A program made the translations under genes and the position numbers. This document shows positions 6,593 through 14,485 of a stretch of 29,677 nt of DNA, in pieces. The DNA comes from UM-FILTER-40-17 sp032251335. Lineage in GTDB: Bacteria; Bacteroidota; Bacteroidia; Flavobacteriales; Flavobacteriaceae. Location of the stretch: positions 1 to 29,677 of the forward strand of contig JAVVDW010000023.1 in assembly GCA_032251335.1 (NCBI GenBank), read 5' to 3'. The notes beneath the pieces are model-generated. The model was given only the letters and a program-made list of their open reading frames with translations. It made no database searches and was not told where the DNA came from. The first letter of the stretch is position 1, and each line of letters begins with the position of its first letter.

Positions 6593-9511
6593 CTACTCAA
6601 AAATAGCATCGTAAATCAGTTGTTGTATTTTTTCACGGATGCGTTCTTTGCTGAGTTTGTTGACGTTGGCATCGGGATACGTTCTATTGGACAAAAACAC
6701 ATAGACAATTTCGGCTTCCGGATCTGCCCAAGCGAAAGTTCCGGTGAAACCTTGATGGCCAAAACTTTGCATAGAAACGCATCCGCAAGTAGGTGTGTCT
6801 CCACCTTTTCGCTGAGGTTTGTCAAAACCAATGCCGCGTCTAATTCCTTTGTTGCAGTAATGGCATGCATTGAAAGCGTTCAGCGTCCCCGGTTGCAGGA
6901 GTTGTTCGTTTCCATAAAATCCGTACTGCAAATACATCTGCATGATTTTGGCAATATCGTTGGCCGTACTGAACAAACCTGCATGACCGCCAACACCATT
7001 GAGCATGGCGGCAGCCATGTCGTGAACATAGCCACGGAGTTCTTGGTGTCTAAAATAATTGTCTTTTTCCGTAGGGGCTATTTGGATCGAGTCAAACTTT
7101 TCCAACGGTCTGAAAGTGGTGTAATTTGCACCTAAAGATTTATAAAAATAGTCTTGGGTTAAATCTTCCAGTGGCGTGGTGTAGGTATCTTCAATATATT
7201 TTTTAAGTATTAAAAACGGCAGGTCGCTGTATTTGTATTCCAGTTTACCTTGCAATGGGGATTCGGCTATCAGTGCGTACATGGTATCTTTATAATCTTC
7301 GCGCAGGTACAAATTTTTGGCAACCTGCACATTAAAAACACCATCTTTTTGTTTGCGATAATATAGATCGGAAGGTGTTTTGTTGTTTTCCAAAGTCTCC
7401 AAATAGAAAGGAATCCACGGCTTCAACCTTCCGTAGTGCGAGAGCACTTCTATAAGCTTAATATCCCGTTTGTTAGAGTATTTGAGTTCCGGTAAAAGTT
7501 CGCCTAAAGTGGTGTTAAACGTGATTTTACGCGCTTCGTAGGCTTCCATGACCATGGGCAAGGTGGCGAGAATTTTGGTAAGTGACGCCAAATCGTAGAT
7601 GGTCGTGTCTGTAATGGGCGTGGCTTTTTCATAGGTTTGGAAGCCAAAACTCTTGTTGTACACCACTTTTCCTTTGCGTGCTACCAACACTTGCATGCCG
7701 GGTGTCACACGATTGTCTATACTAAACTTTGCGAGCGAATCGATACCGGACAGTATCTTCGAATTCAATCCTACCTGTTCGGGAAGCGCATATCCTAGGC
7801 GCTTGAAATTATGAGTATCTAAACCAAATCCCACCGGAAAATCTTCAGAAACTGAGACGGGCAGTCGTCCTTTAAAACTCGTGGCGCCAAAAATAGCTTG
7901 TGCCGTCAAGCTTTGCGCCGTTGGATTGTTTTGGTAAGACAAAATCAAAGCGGACAAATCTGTTGCTTGCTTCAGGTTGGTCAAAACATACGGACGGGCA
8001 AAAACACTGAGGATGGTTTTTTTGTATTGGGCAATTTCTTTGATGAGGAGCAATTCTCCATTGGTAAAATCGTTTTTTCGATAGGCAGAAACGTCGGATT
8101 TATGATAACCAATGATGGCCAAATCGTAGGGTTTTAGCTTACTGATTTCGCTTGGGTTTTGAATGTTAACCAGGTCAATCTGCGTATATTTTTTGAGTGT
8201 TTCCAAAAAGGGTTTTTCATCATCATCCCCTATTTTTATGTAGGCAATGCGGAAATCTTTTAGGTTTTCTATGGGAAGTATGTCTTTTTTATTTTTCAAA
8301 AGCGTGATGGCGTTATCATACAATTCATACTGCAAAACCTCATCTTGTATTTGGTTTAAATCTGACACCAAATTTTCGGATGAAATTTGGGTGAATGACG
8401 TCAGACCCACTTTGTATTTGGCTTTGAGTATTTTTTTGACAGATAAAGCCATGCGTTCTTCAGTAATGGCGCCATTTTGGTAGGCATCCAGTATCTTAAC
8501 ACTAGCCGTGGGCACATCTTCGGAAAACAACAGCACATCATTTCCGGCCAAAAATGCAGACACATCGATATCCCCGGGTCGGTCAAAATTGGAAGCGCCT
8601 TTCATGTTTAGGGCATCTGTAAAAATGAGTCCTTTAAAAAGGAGTTTGTCTTTCAGTAAATTTGTGACAATGTTATAAGAAATAGAAGACGGATAACCGG
8701 GTCTGGGTTCTAAAACGGGTACATCCAGATGCGCAACCATCACACTGGCCAATCCATCTGCAAAGATTTTTTTATACGGATACAGTTCTACCGAATCGAG
8801 TCGCGCCAAATTGTGGTTGACTACCGGTAGTGTTTTATGCGAATCCGTATCGGTATCGCCGTGTCCGGGGAAGTGTTTTCCGTTGGCCAACACTCCGGCA
8901 CTTTGCATGCCTTGCATAAAAGCTCGGGCACTTTCATAGACATTGTCTTTAGATTCCCCAAAAGATCGGTTTCCAATGATTGGGTTTTGGGGATTTGTAT
9001 TGATGTCTAACACCGGAGCAAAATTGATGTGTACGCCCATTCGTTTACTATGCGCTCCTATGCTCTTTCCGAGTTTGATAAGCCAAGATTTGTCGCGAAT
9101 CGCACCCAAGGTCATATTGTATGGAAAACGGTAAGTGGAATCGAGGCGCATGCTGAGCCCCCACTCTGCGTCCATGCCAATTAACAAGGGTAATTTAGAT
9201 AAGGCTTGATAATGGTTTGTGAGACGAACTTGTCTTTGTGGACCGCCCTGAAAAAAAATTAAACCGCCAATATGATGTTTGATAATCAGGCTGTCTATTT
9301 GCTTTCTGTGTGTAGTATCTCTGTTGGAATAAGCGGCAACCATAAAAAGCTGTCCAACTTTTTCTGCCGAACTCATTTGATTGTAAATACTGTCCACCCA
9401 TTTTTGCTGTTTTTCAGCATCCGGACTTAGCAAAGGATCGACAACGCTTTGGCTATAAGCCGCAAAGCTCATCAAAAAAAGTGTGAGAAAAAGATATTTT
9501 TGATTGGGCAT
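6593..9511 (-). CDS. Exported GH3 beta-N-acetylhexosaminidase fused to a serine beta-lactamase-like domain
   Basis: A 972-aa two-enzyme protein. A signal peptide (residues 1 to about 21, ending AAYSQS) predicts export. Residues of about 35-370 form a NagZ-like glycoside hydrolase family 3 domain. It has KHFPGHGDTDTDSH (212-225), with the family's Asp-His acid/base dyad as D223 and H225, and FTDALNMKGAS with nucleophile D299. After a GH3 C-terminal-like middle domain comes a beta-lactamase/DD-peptidase-like domain with SLTK (S643 and K646), a YSD motif in place of YxN, and HQGFTG near the C-terminus. Proteins with this fusion are known in Bacteroidota and probably act on peptidoglycan fragments in the periplasm; the true substrate is unknown. 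The ATG directly follows the stop codon of the upstream gene, which suggests translational coupling. Confidence 0.9.
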   Translation of the reverse strand: MPNQKYLFLTLFLMSFAAYSQSVVDPLLSPDAEKQQKWVDSIYNQMSSAEKVGQLFMVAAYSNRDTTHRKQIDSLIIKHHIGGLIFFQGGPQRQVRLTNHYQALSKLPLLIGMDAEWGLSMRLDSTYRFPYNMTLGAIRDKSWLIKLGKSIGAHSKRMGVHINFAPVLDINTNPQNPIIGNRSFGESKDNVYESARAFMQGMQSAGVLANGKHFPGHGDTDTDSHKTLPVVNHNLARLDSVELYPYKKIFADGLASVMVAHLDVPVLEPRPGYPSSISYNIVTNLLKDKLLFKGLIFTDALNMKGASNFDRPGDIDVSAFLAGNDVLLFSEDVPTASVKILDAYQNGAITEERMALSVKKILKAKYKVGLTSFTQISSENLVSDLNQIQDEVLQYELYDNAITLLKNKKDILPIENLKDFRIAYIKIGDDDEKPFLETLKKYTQIDLVNIQNPSEISKLKPYDLAIIGYHKSDVSAYRKNDFTNGELLLIKEIAQYKKTILSVFARPYVLTNLKQATDLSALILSYQNNPTAQSLTAQAIFGATSFKGRLPVSVSEDFPVGFGLDTHNFKRLGYALPEQVGLNSKILSGIDSLAKFSIDNRVTPGMQVLVARKGKVVYNKSFGFQTYEKATPITDTTIYDLASLTKILATLPMVMEAYEARKITFNTTLGELLPELKYSNKRDIKLIEVLSHYGRLKPWIPFYLETLENNKTPSDLYYRKQKDGVFNVQVAKNLYLREDYKDTMYALIAESPLQGKLEYKYSDLPFLILKKYIEDTYTTPLEDLTQDYFYKSLGANYTTFRPLEKFDSIQIAPTEKDNYFRHQELRGYVHDMAAAMLNGVGGHAGLFSTANDIAKIMQMYLQYGFYGNEQLLQPGTLNAFNACHYCNKGIRRGIGFDKPQRKGGDTPTCGCVSMQSFGHQGFTGTFAWADPEAEIVYVFLSNRTYPDANVNKLSKERIREKIQQLIYDAIFE

Positions 9512-10009
9512 CTATGCAGTTTTTTCTTTGAAAAATTTAAGATGCCAAGCATCTTTTGCGGGCGTCATCCAACGAGAGAGAAAATCGTATTTATGGGTGA
9601 GCAGGTTGTTATAGACGATGGTATTGGCATCTACTTGGCCGGAAGCTATTAATTGTTTAAAAGCAGGAATCGGTTCCATCCGGATTTGACCATTTTGGTT
9701 ATAGGCGATGAGGCTATTGTCTAAAAGTGTGGTTTGGTATTTAGTTTCCATATCTCTGATAAAACGGACAGAACTGTCAATAGAACAACCCGATGCTTGC
9801 GCGTGCTGTTGGTCTACGCCTAAAACAATAAACCTATTGAACGGGATGGTGAAACCTGCTTTTAATCCTTGGCCGTGAGCGGTCCATTGAATGAGAAACT
9901 GTTGTATCTCTTCTTTTACAGATGCTAGGGCTTGGGCATCAAAAGTTTTGGTGGATTGATAAATCCATATACGTGCCGTATCCGGTAATTCTTGAAACGA
10001 AACAAACAT
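9512..10009 (-). CDS. Conserved 165-aa Bacteroidota protein (often mislabelled ABC transporter ATPase)
   Basis: Soluble protein of unknown function. I recognise it from Bacteroidota genomes, where it is often named 'ABC transporter ATPase' although no Walker A, signature or Walker B motif is present here. Features seen include a conserved core around FNRFIVLGVDQQHAQASGCSI and a C-terminal half rich in aromatic residues (HKYDFLSRWMTPAKDAWHLKFF). No signal peptide or membrane segment is seen. Its TAG stop abuts the ATG of the GH3 gene, and it lies 30 bp after the Fe-S protein gene, so it is part of the same transcription unit. Function should be left as unknown. Confidence 0.75.
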   Translation of the reverse strand: MFVSFQELPDTARIWIYQSTKTFDAQALASVKEEIQQFLIQWTAHGQGLKAGFTIPFNRFIVLGVDQQHAQASGCSIDSSVRFIRDMETKYQTTLLDNSLIAYNQNGQIRMEPIPAFKQLIASGQVDANTIVYNNLLTHKYDFLSRWMTPAKDAWHLKFFKEKTA

Positions 10010-10039
10010 AATGATTTGGTTTACTTTGTAAGAAAAAAC

Positions 10040-10831
10040 TTACAGTTCGGCTGCTTGGGCCAACAATTCGGCTAGGTCAAGTACCTGTACCGATTTTTCT
10101 TTCTCTTTGCTTTTTACGCCGTCTGTCATCATCGTATTGCAAAACGGACAAGCTGTGGCAATAACTTCGGGTTGGACTTCCAAGGCTTCTTCTGTGCGTG
10201 CTACGTTGATGTCTTTGTCACCTTTTTCGGGCTCTTTAAACATTTGTGCACCACCGGCTCCACAACACAATCCGTTGGATTTGCAGCGTTTCATTTCGAG
10301 CAATTCTGCTTCGAGTTTGGCAATCAATTCCCGAGGGGCTTCATAAACTTTATTGGCACGGCCTAGATAGCAAGGATCGTGAAAAGTGATTTTCTTGCCT
10401 TTAAAACTCCCACCGGTTACTGTAAGCTTGCCGCTGTCTAAGAGTTTTTTTAGAAATTGGGTGTGGTGCATGACTTCGTAATGGCCTCCCAAACCCGGAT
10501 ATTCGTTCTTGAGGGTATTGAAACAGTGCGGACAAGTGGTCACAATGCTCTTGACTTCGTAGGCATTCAAGACCTGTATATTGGTCATGGCCTGCATTTG
10601 AAACAAAAATTCGTTTCCTGCCCTTTTAGCCGGGTCGCCGGTGCAACTTTCCTCTGTACCTAAAACGGCAAAAGAAACTTCTGCTTTTTGCAAAAGTTGT
10701 ACAAAAGCTTTGGTTATTTTTTTGGCGCGGTCGTCAAAACTACCGGCACATCCTACCCAAAAGAGAACTTCGGGTGATGTTCCGGCTGCCGACATTTCTG
10801 CCATCGTACGAACTTGGCCTAAACTGCTCAT
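10040..10831 (-). CDS. Cysteine-rich CCG-domain (Fe-S) protein, HdrD/GlpC/LldE-like
   Basis: 263-aa soluble redox protein with two CCG-type cysteine-rich domains, as in heterodisulfide reductase HdrB/HdrD and GlcF-like subunits. The second domain is canonical: HDPCYLGR (C154), CCGAGG (C189, C190) and ACPFC (C228, C231). The first is partly degenerate: WVGCAGS (C28), SCTGD (C63, single Cys) and TCPHC (C100, C103). It probably works with the membrane Fe-S protein encoded at 11731-13041, as the two families occur together in Bacteroidota. The electron donor and acceptor are unknown. I chose the ATG at 10831; a TTG at 10834 would add one residue. It lies 11 bp downstream of the HAD-like gene. Confidence 0.85.
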   Translation of the reverse strand: MSSLGQVRTMAEMSAAGTSPEVLFWVGCAGSFDDRAKKITKAFVQLLQKAEVSFAVLGTEESCTGDPAKRAGNEFLFQMQAMTNIQVLNAYEVKSIVTTCPHCFNTLKNEYPGLGGHYEVMHHTQFLKKLLDSGKLTVTGGSFKGKKITFHDPCYLGRANKVYEAPRELIAKLEAELLEMKRCKSNGLCCGAGGAQMFKEPEKGDKDINVARTEEALEVQPEVIATACPFCNTMMTDGVKSKEKEKSVQVLDLAELLAQAAEL

Positions 10832-10842
10832 CAATTTATTTT

Positions 10843-11277
10843 TTAATCTTTAAACACTTGAATTGTCATTTCTTTCTCTATCAAATCGGTGAATTTGCCT
10901 TTGTAGCGGGTGGCTTTTACCAAGTGGTTGTCGATCCAATGATAGTTGCCGCCCCGGGGTTTGCCCATTAGCAAGCCGTGATACTGAAATCCGTTTTCCT
11001 CAAGCCATCGTTCTGTGTATTCGCGATGTGCTTCTGTCCGCGAAGTAAAAAAAGTGATGATGTGTCCTTCGTCAAACCACTTGTTTAGGGTTTCCCGCGC
11101 ATCGGGATATACCTCTGCAGTCAACATACGCTCGGGTTCTTCATTGGGAATATCATCACAAATAGTACCATCTATATCGATGAGGTAGTTTTTGATTTCA
11201 TCCGGTAAAACGGGGCTAATATGTGCACCATTCTCCACTTTTTCGTGTAACAATTTTTCTACTTCTTCTTTTTTCAT
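10843..11277 (-). CDS. HAD-like phosphatase-type protein (annotated 'phosphoheptose isomerase' in relatives)
   Basis: 144-aa protein with a HAD-superfamily fold. Motif I is YLIDIDGTIC with D34 and D36. The TSR motif at 78-80 fits motif II, K106 in MGKPRGG fits motif III, and WIDNH (114-118) fits motif IV. The layout suggests a small cap-less hydrolase acting on a phosphorylated small molecule. Relatives in Bacteroidota are labelled phosphoheptose isomerase, but the motifs support a phosphatase-type enzyme rather than a sugar isomerase. I chose the ATG at 11277; a TTG at 11301 would add 8 residues. The leader from 11310 to 11278 closely resembles the leader of padR (see findings). Confidence 0.75.
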   Translation of the reverse strand: MKKEEVEKLLHEKVENGAHISPVLPDEIKNYLIDIDGTICDDIPNEEPERMLTAEVYPDARETLNKWFDEGHIITFFTSRTEAHREYTERWLEENGFQYHGLLMGKPRGGNYHWIDNHLVKATRYKGKFTDLIEKEMTIQVFKD

Positions 11278-11383
11278 CTGTTTATATTTATCGATTTTCA
11301 ACGGTCATTTTTTCAATTCAGATTAAACTTGCTAAACTACACCGGAGTAAATTTAGCTATATGGTGCGATTTAGAGCAATTTA

Positions 11384-11626
11384 TTAAGTCGTTCTTAATT
11401 CCGATTTTTTAAAATTTGGATTAAATTTTCTAGGTTCTTTCATTACCAATCTCTTTCTAAATTGAAAATATAAGATTGAGCCTAAAACCGGAAAAAATAG
11501 AACCAATAAAAGGCAAATCGTATTCATAATAGGCTTTTTAAATCTTGATCTTGTTATGTCAATAATTGCCCAAAACCATAAGGCAAGGGTTAAAAAGACA
11601 AATCCGATAATCAATTTTGCTTCCAT
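11384..11626 (-). CDS. Small two-helix membrane protein, PLDc_N-like
   Basis: 80-aa protein with two predicted membrane helices (about residues 4-22 and 34-54), separated by a short basic loop DITRSRFKKP, and a basic C-terminal tail. The pattern, with W/I-D in the first helix and FP-LG-ILYF-FRKR in the second, fits the phospholipase D-nuclease N-terminal (PLDc_N) family, which has no catalytic domain of its own. It is flanked by about 105-bp spacers on both sides, unlike the tight spacing elsewhere in the series, and is visibly more AT-rich than its neighbours. It may have its own expression or be a later insertion. Function unknown. Confidence 0.7.
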   Translation of the reverse strand: MEAKLIIGFVFLTLALWFWAIIDITRSRFKKPIMNTICLLLVLFFPVLGSILYFQFRKRLVMKEPRKFNPNFKKSELRTT

Positions 11627-11730
11627 AAATTTTATTTTTAATATTTAATTTTCAGCACAATGATTGTTGCAAATTGTGGAGAACATCTATATTCTTTTGA
11701 TCATTTCAACTTAAACCAAAACATTTTTTT

Positions 11731-13041
11731 TTAAAGGTCTTTCCAGTTCAACCTGTCCATTTGGTTAAACGGCCAAGGCGCACCATTGTTTTCTATATTG
11801 CTCATCATGTTGTTTAAATCGGACGGTGCTGCGGATTGTTCCATGACCAAATACCTCCTCAAATCAACAATAATAGACAGTGGATCTATGTTGACGGGAC
11901 ATGCTTCCACACAGGCATTGCAAGTGGTACAAGCCCATATTTCTTCTGTCGTAATATAATGGTTGAGCAAGGTTTTGCCGTCGTCTTGATATTTGCCCTG
12001 GTTGGTATCTATGTTTTTGCCCACGGCTTCCAAACGATCTCGGGTATCCATCATGATTTTGCGAGGTGATAGCTTTTTACCGGTTTGATTGGCCGGACAC
12101 ACAGATGTACACCGGCCGCATTCGGTACAGGTGTAGGCATTGAGCAATTGTATTTTTGTCAAATCGAACACATCTGACGCGCCAAACTTTTCCGGCACTG
12201 CATGCTCTGCACCCTCGGGTGGTGCGGCAAAAGGATCGGCTGCCGGATCCATCATCAGGGCTACTTCTTTGGTCACCGAATCTAGGTTGTTGATTTGTCC
12301 GTAGGCTTTTAGATTGGCAAAATAGGTATTGGGGAATGCCAATAAGATGTGTAGGTGTTTTGAGTAATAAAGATAATTCAGGAAAAAGAGAATACCGACT
12401 ATGTGAAGCCACCAGGCTGCTCTTTCAATGGTGTGAAGCGTATCGGCATCAAAACTTGCAAACCAAGGTGCCATCCATCCACTGATGGGGTTTCCGTGTT
12501 GTGCCAGCTGAAAGGGAACATCTGTAGCATTCATCGTCAGAAACAGCAACATCAAGACGGCTTCGATATATAATATCAGGTTGGCGTCATTTTTAGGCCA
12601 GCCTTGCATTTCCGGATTCCAAAACCTTTTTATTTTTTGAATATTTCTTCTTGTCCAGAAAAAAATAACCGCCAATAGCACTAAAAAAGCCAATATCTCA
12701 AAACTACCGATCAGAAAGTAGTAAAACGAACCTAAAAATGAGAATATACGATGCGTTCCGGCTATGCCGTCTATGATGATTTCAAGGACTTCAATATTTA
12801 TAATGACAAATCCGACATAGACAATCAGGTGGAGAAATCCGGCAATGGGGCGTTTTACCATCCGGCTTTGCCCCATGGCTATCATGGCCATGTTTTTCCA
12901 ACGCGCCATGGGTTGGTCTGACCTGTTTGACGCTTTACCCAGATTGATGTTACGGATGATTTTCCGAATGTTTCGAGAGAAAAATCCTACGCCAAAAACG
13001 AGTAGCAGGGCAAAAACGATGTTGTCTAAGTATGCGAGCAT
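11731..13041 (-). CDS. Membrane-bound 4Fe-4S dicluster protein, HdrC/GlcF-like
   Basis: 436-aa inner-membrane electron carrier. About five membrane helices are seen (roughly 5-22, 68-90, 101-128, 155-172 and 208-227), resembling the cytochrome b-like gamma subunit of nitrate reductase. A cytoplasmic part with two 4Fe-4S motifs follows: CTECGRCTSVCP (C305, C308, C311, C315) and CTTCNACVEACP (C371, C374, C377, C381). This is the usual partner of a CCG-domain protein, here encoded at 10040-10831, and the pair probably passes electrons between the quinone pool and an unknown soluble donor. The start lies 2 bp after the mlaD stop. In many relatives the two Fe-S genes sit closer; here two small genes separate them. 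Confidence 0.88.
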   Translation of the reverse strand: MLAYLDNIVFALLLVFGVGFFSRNIRKIIRNINLGKASNRSDQPMARWKNMAMIAMGQSRMVKRPIAGFLHLIVYVGFVIINIEVLEIIIDGIAGTHRIFSFLGSFYYFLIGSFEILAFLVLLAVIFFWTRRNIQKIKRFWNPEMQGWPKNDANLILYIEAVLMLLFLTMNATDVPFQLAQHGNPISGWMAPWFASFDADTLHTIERAAWWLHIVGILFFLNYLYYSKHLHILLAFPNTYFANLKAYGQINNLDSVTKEVALMMDPAADPFAAPPEGAEHAVPEKFGASDVFDLTKIQLLNAYTCTECGRCTSVCPANQTGKKLSPRKIMMDTRDRLEAVGKNIDTNQGKYQDDGKTLLNHYITTEEIWACTTCNACVEACPVNIDPLSIIVDLRRYLVMEQSAAPSDLNNMMSNIENNGAPWPFNQMDRLNWKDL

Positions 13042-13043
13042 AA

Positions 13044-13991
13044 TTATTGATTTTCTTCAGGCACTTCAAAAGGTTTTGCCTTTTTACCAAAGATAGAAAA
13101 ATGTACGTATCTTTTGGGATTCAGACGAAAATCTTGCAGCAATAATTCGAGTTGCTTGGTCGATTTTTCAAGGTTGTTGTAGAGGGCTTCGTCGTTGGCC
13201 ATTTTACCCAAAGTGCCTTTGCCTTCATTTATATTTTCCAAAACACCGTTGAGTTGCTTGACCGTGCCTTGTAATTCTCGAATGGTTTGACCGAGCGATG
13301 CCTGCTGTAGCGTATCGGAAATGGATGCAAAATTTTCTGTAATTCTATTGATGTTGTGTATGGATGCAACTAAGCTGTCGCTGCCTTTGAGCAAGACTTT
13401 ATCGACAGATCCGGAAATGGATTCGAGGGAAATCAGTGTTTTTTCGAGTCGTGCAATGCTGTTTTGCAAGCTGCTCTTGGTGTTGTTGTCCAAAACCCTG
13501 TTCACGCTCTGCATCACAGAATCTGTATGCATGACCAAGCTTTCTATTTTGTCCTGCAAAGGTGAAAGTCGGTTATCTAAAACGTCTGTAAATGAAGGTT
13601 TCAATTCGCCTTTGAGAAAATCGCCGGATTGTGCCAAGGGTGCACCGTCAAATTTTGGCAAAATTGCGACCGCTTTACCGCCAATCAAACTGGATTCAAA
13701 TATCTGTGCGATACTGTTTTTAGAAAGCGCAATTTCATCATCTATAAACAAGGTCACGCGCAATTTGGCAGAATCGCCGTAAAATTCAATTCCTTGCACC
13801 TTGCCAACATTAAATCCGTTAATCGTAACTGGCGTTCCTGTAATAAGTCCCTGTATGTCATCAAAAACTACATAAAAAACAGTAGAGGCATTAAAAATGT
13901 TTTTACCCTTCAAAAAATTGAAACCCCAAATAAAAATTCCGATGGAGAACAGGACGAGTACACCTACCTTAAATTCTTTGCTTATTTTCAA
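13044..13991 (-). CDS. MlaD/MCE-family lipid-transport protein, TTG start
   Basis: 315-aa membrane-anchored protein of the MCE family, which binds and shuttles lipids between inner and outer membrane. It has one N-terminal helix (GVLVLFSIGIFIWGFNFL, about residues 10-27), an MCE domain over about residues 33-115 (VFDDIQGLITGTPVTINGF, NVGKVQGI) and a long helical C-terminal half with heptad-like spacing. Homologues begin MKIS(K/R)E; here this is TTG-AAA-ATA-AGC at 13991. An upstream TTG at 14015 also opens the frame, but it falls inside a TAnnTTTG promoter element, so I chose 13991. The permease and ATPase genes (MlaE/MlaF) are not in the window. It leads the Fe-S operon. Confidence 0.85.
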   Translation of the reverse strand: MKISKEFKVGVLVLFSIGIFIWGFNFLKGKNIFNASTVFYVVFDDIQGLITGTPVTINGFNVGKVQGIEFYGDSAKLRVTLFIDDEIALSKNSIAQIFESSLIGGKAVAILPKFDGAPLAQSGDFLKGELKPSFTDVLDNRLSPLQDKIESLVMHTDSVMQSVNRVLDNNTKSSLQNSIARLEKTLISLESISGSVDKVLLKGSDSLVASIHNINRITENFASISDTLQQASLGQTIRELQGTVKQLNGVLENINEGKGTLGKMANDEALYNNLEKSTKQLELLLQDFRLNPKRYVHFSIFGKKAKPFEVPEENQ

Positions 13992-14012
13992 TGCTTTAGT
14001 TTTTATAAACCA

Positions 14013-14020
14013 CAAAAATA
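14013..14020 (-). promoter_or_regulatory. -7 promoter element before mlaD
   Basis: TATTTTTG on the minus strand (14020-14013) matches TAnnTTTG exactly and lies 21 bp before the TTG start at 13991. No TTG at the expected -33 distance was found, so it is a partial match. Confidence 0.35.
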
Positions 14021-14096
14021 GGATTTTGACGGGGAAATTGCTAATAATTTTTGGCTATGTCTTGTTTCATCAGTTTATTTTTATTGTTTTTAAGCT

Positions 14097-14183
14097 GTCA
14101 TGCTTCGACTCCGCTCAGCACAGGCACGGAACGCCCTAGGATAATCATACTCCTGTGTGTAACTCTTTTTACATGGGCGTTTC
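14097..14183 (-). repeat. Dispersed 87-bp element, copy 1
   Basis: This 87-bp copy differs from copy 2 at 16401-16487 at about 10 positions and has the same length. Read on the minus strand it starts GAAACGCCCATG and ends in a REP-like part TGCTGAGCGGAGTCGAAG and CATGAC. Interleaved complementary arms occur on the plus strand: ACAGG/CCTGT and ACGCCC/GGGCGT. On the minus strand it is followed by AAAAACAATAAAAATAAAC and an ATG opening only an 8-codon frame (MKQDIAKN, then Y and stop), so any gene it once led is gone. It forms part of the 494-bp non-coding stretch between mlaD and pspC. Confidence 0.8.
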
Positions 14184-14205
14184 TTAACATTCTTAGGGAA
14201 TTTGG

Positions 14206-14233
14206 TTATGCGTTATTTGTTATACGTTATTTG
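14206..14233. repeat. Tandem duplication of a 14-bp unit
   Basis: TTATGCGTTATTTG is directly followed by TTATACGTTATTTG, with one mismatch. It sits between the dispersed element and the heptamer array in the same non-coding stretch. Confidence 0.75.
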
Positions 14234-14268
14234 TAATTGGTTACTGAGAATTGATGAATAAAGAAAAG

Positions 14269-14317
14269 GCATTAGACATTAGGCATTAGACATTAGGCAT
14301 TAGGCATTAGGCATTGG
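14269..14317. repeat. Seven tandem 7-bp units (RCATTAG)
   Basis: Seven consecutive heptamers: GCATTAG, ACATTAG, GCATTAG, ACATTAG, GCATTAG, GCATTAG, GCATTGG. It is likely to vary in copy number by slipped-strand mispairing. It is not a CRISPR array, as there are no spacers. Unexplained non-coding DNA lies on both sides. Confidence 0.9.
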
Positions 14318-14387
14318 GTAAAAGGGTTATATGCTACAAGCGATACAAAGCATGATTCGAAATTTAACCTTAACCCAACAAGCGAAA

Positions 14388-14425
14388 ACCCGAGATCAAA
14401 ACACAAGTGTATTCTGAAATCGGGT
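14388..14425 (-). terminator. Possible terminator of padR-pspC
   Basis: On the minus strand ACCCGA (14425-14420) pairs with TCGGGT (14393-14388), with an inner ACAC/GTGT pair, followed by only four Ts in all. It lies about 60 bp after the pspC stop. The loop is long and the T run short, so the call is tentative. Confidence 0.4.
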
Positions 14426-14485
14426 CTTACCAACAAATTGCGTTTGGGTGATCCTCATTACCTTTTCCGCGATTGTCTAAAAATT

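Noticed and set aside
6536..7135. 199-aa plus-strand frame over the GH3 3' end
   Set aside because: Antisense to the beta-lactamase-like domain, no recognisable protein.
14051..14236. 61-80 aa plus-strand frames over copy 1
   Set aside because: They read through repeat DNA with no family match.
14269..14317. Possible short CRISPR array
   Set aside because: Units are 7 bp without spacers; a simple tandem repeat.
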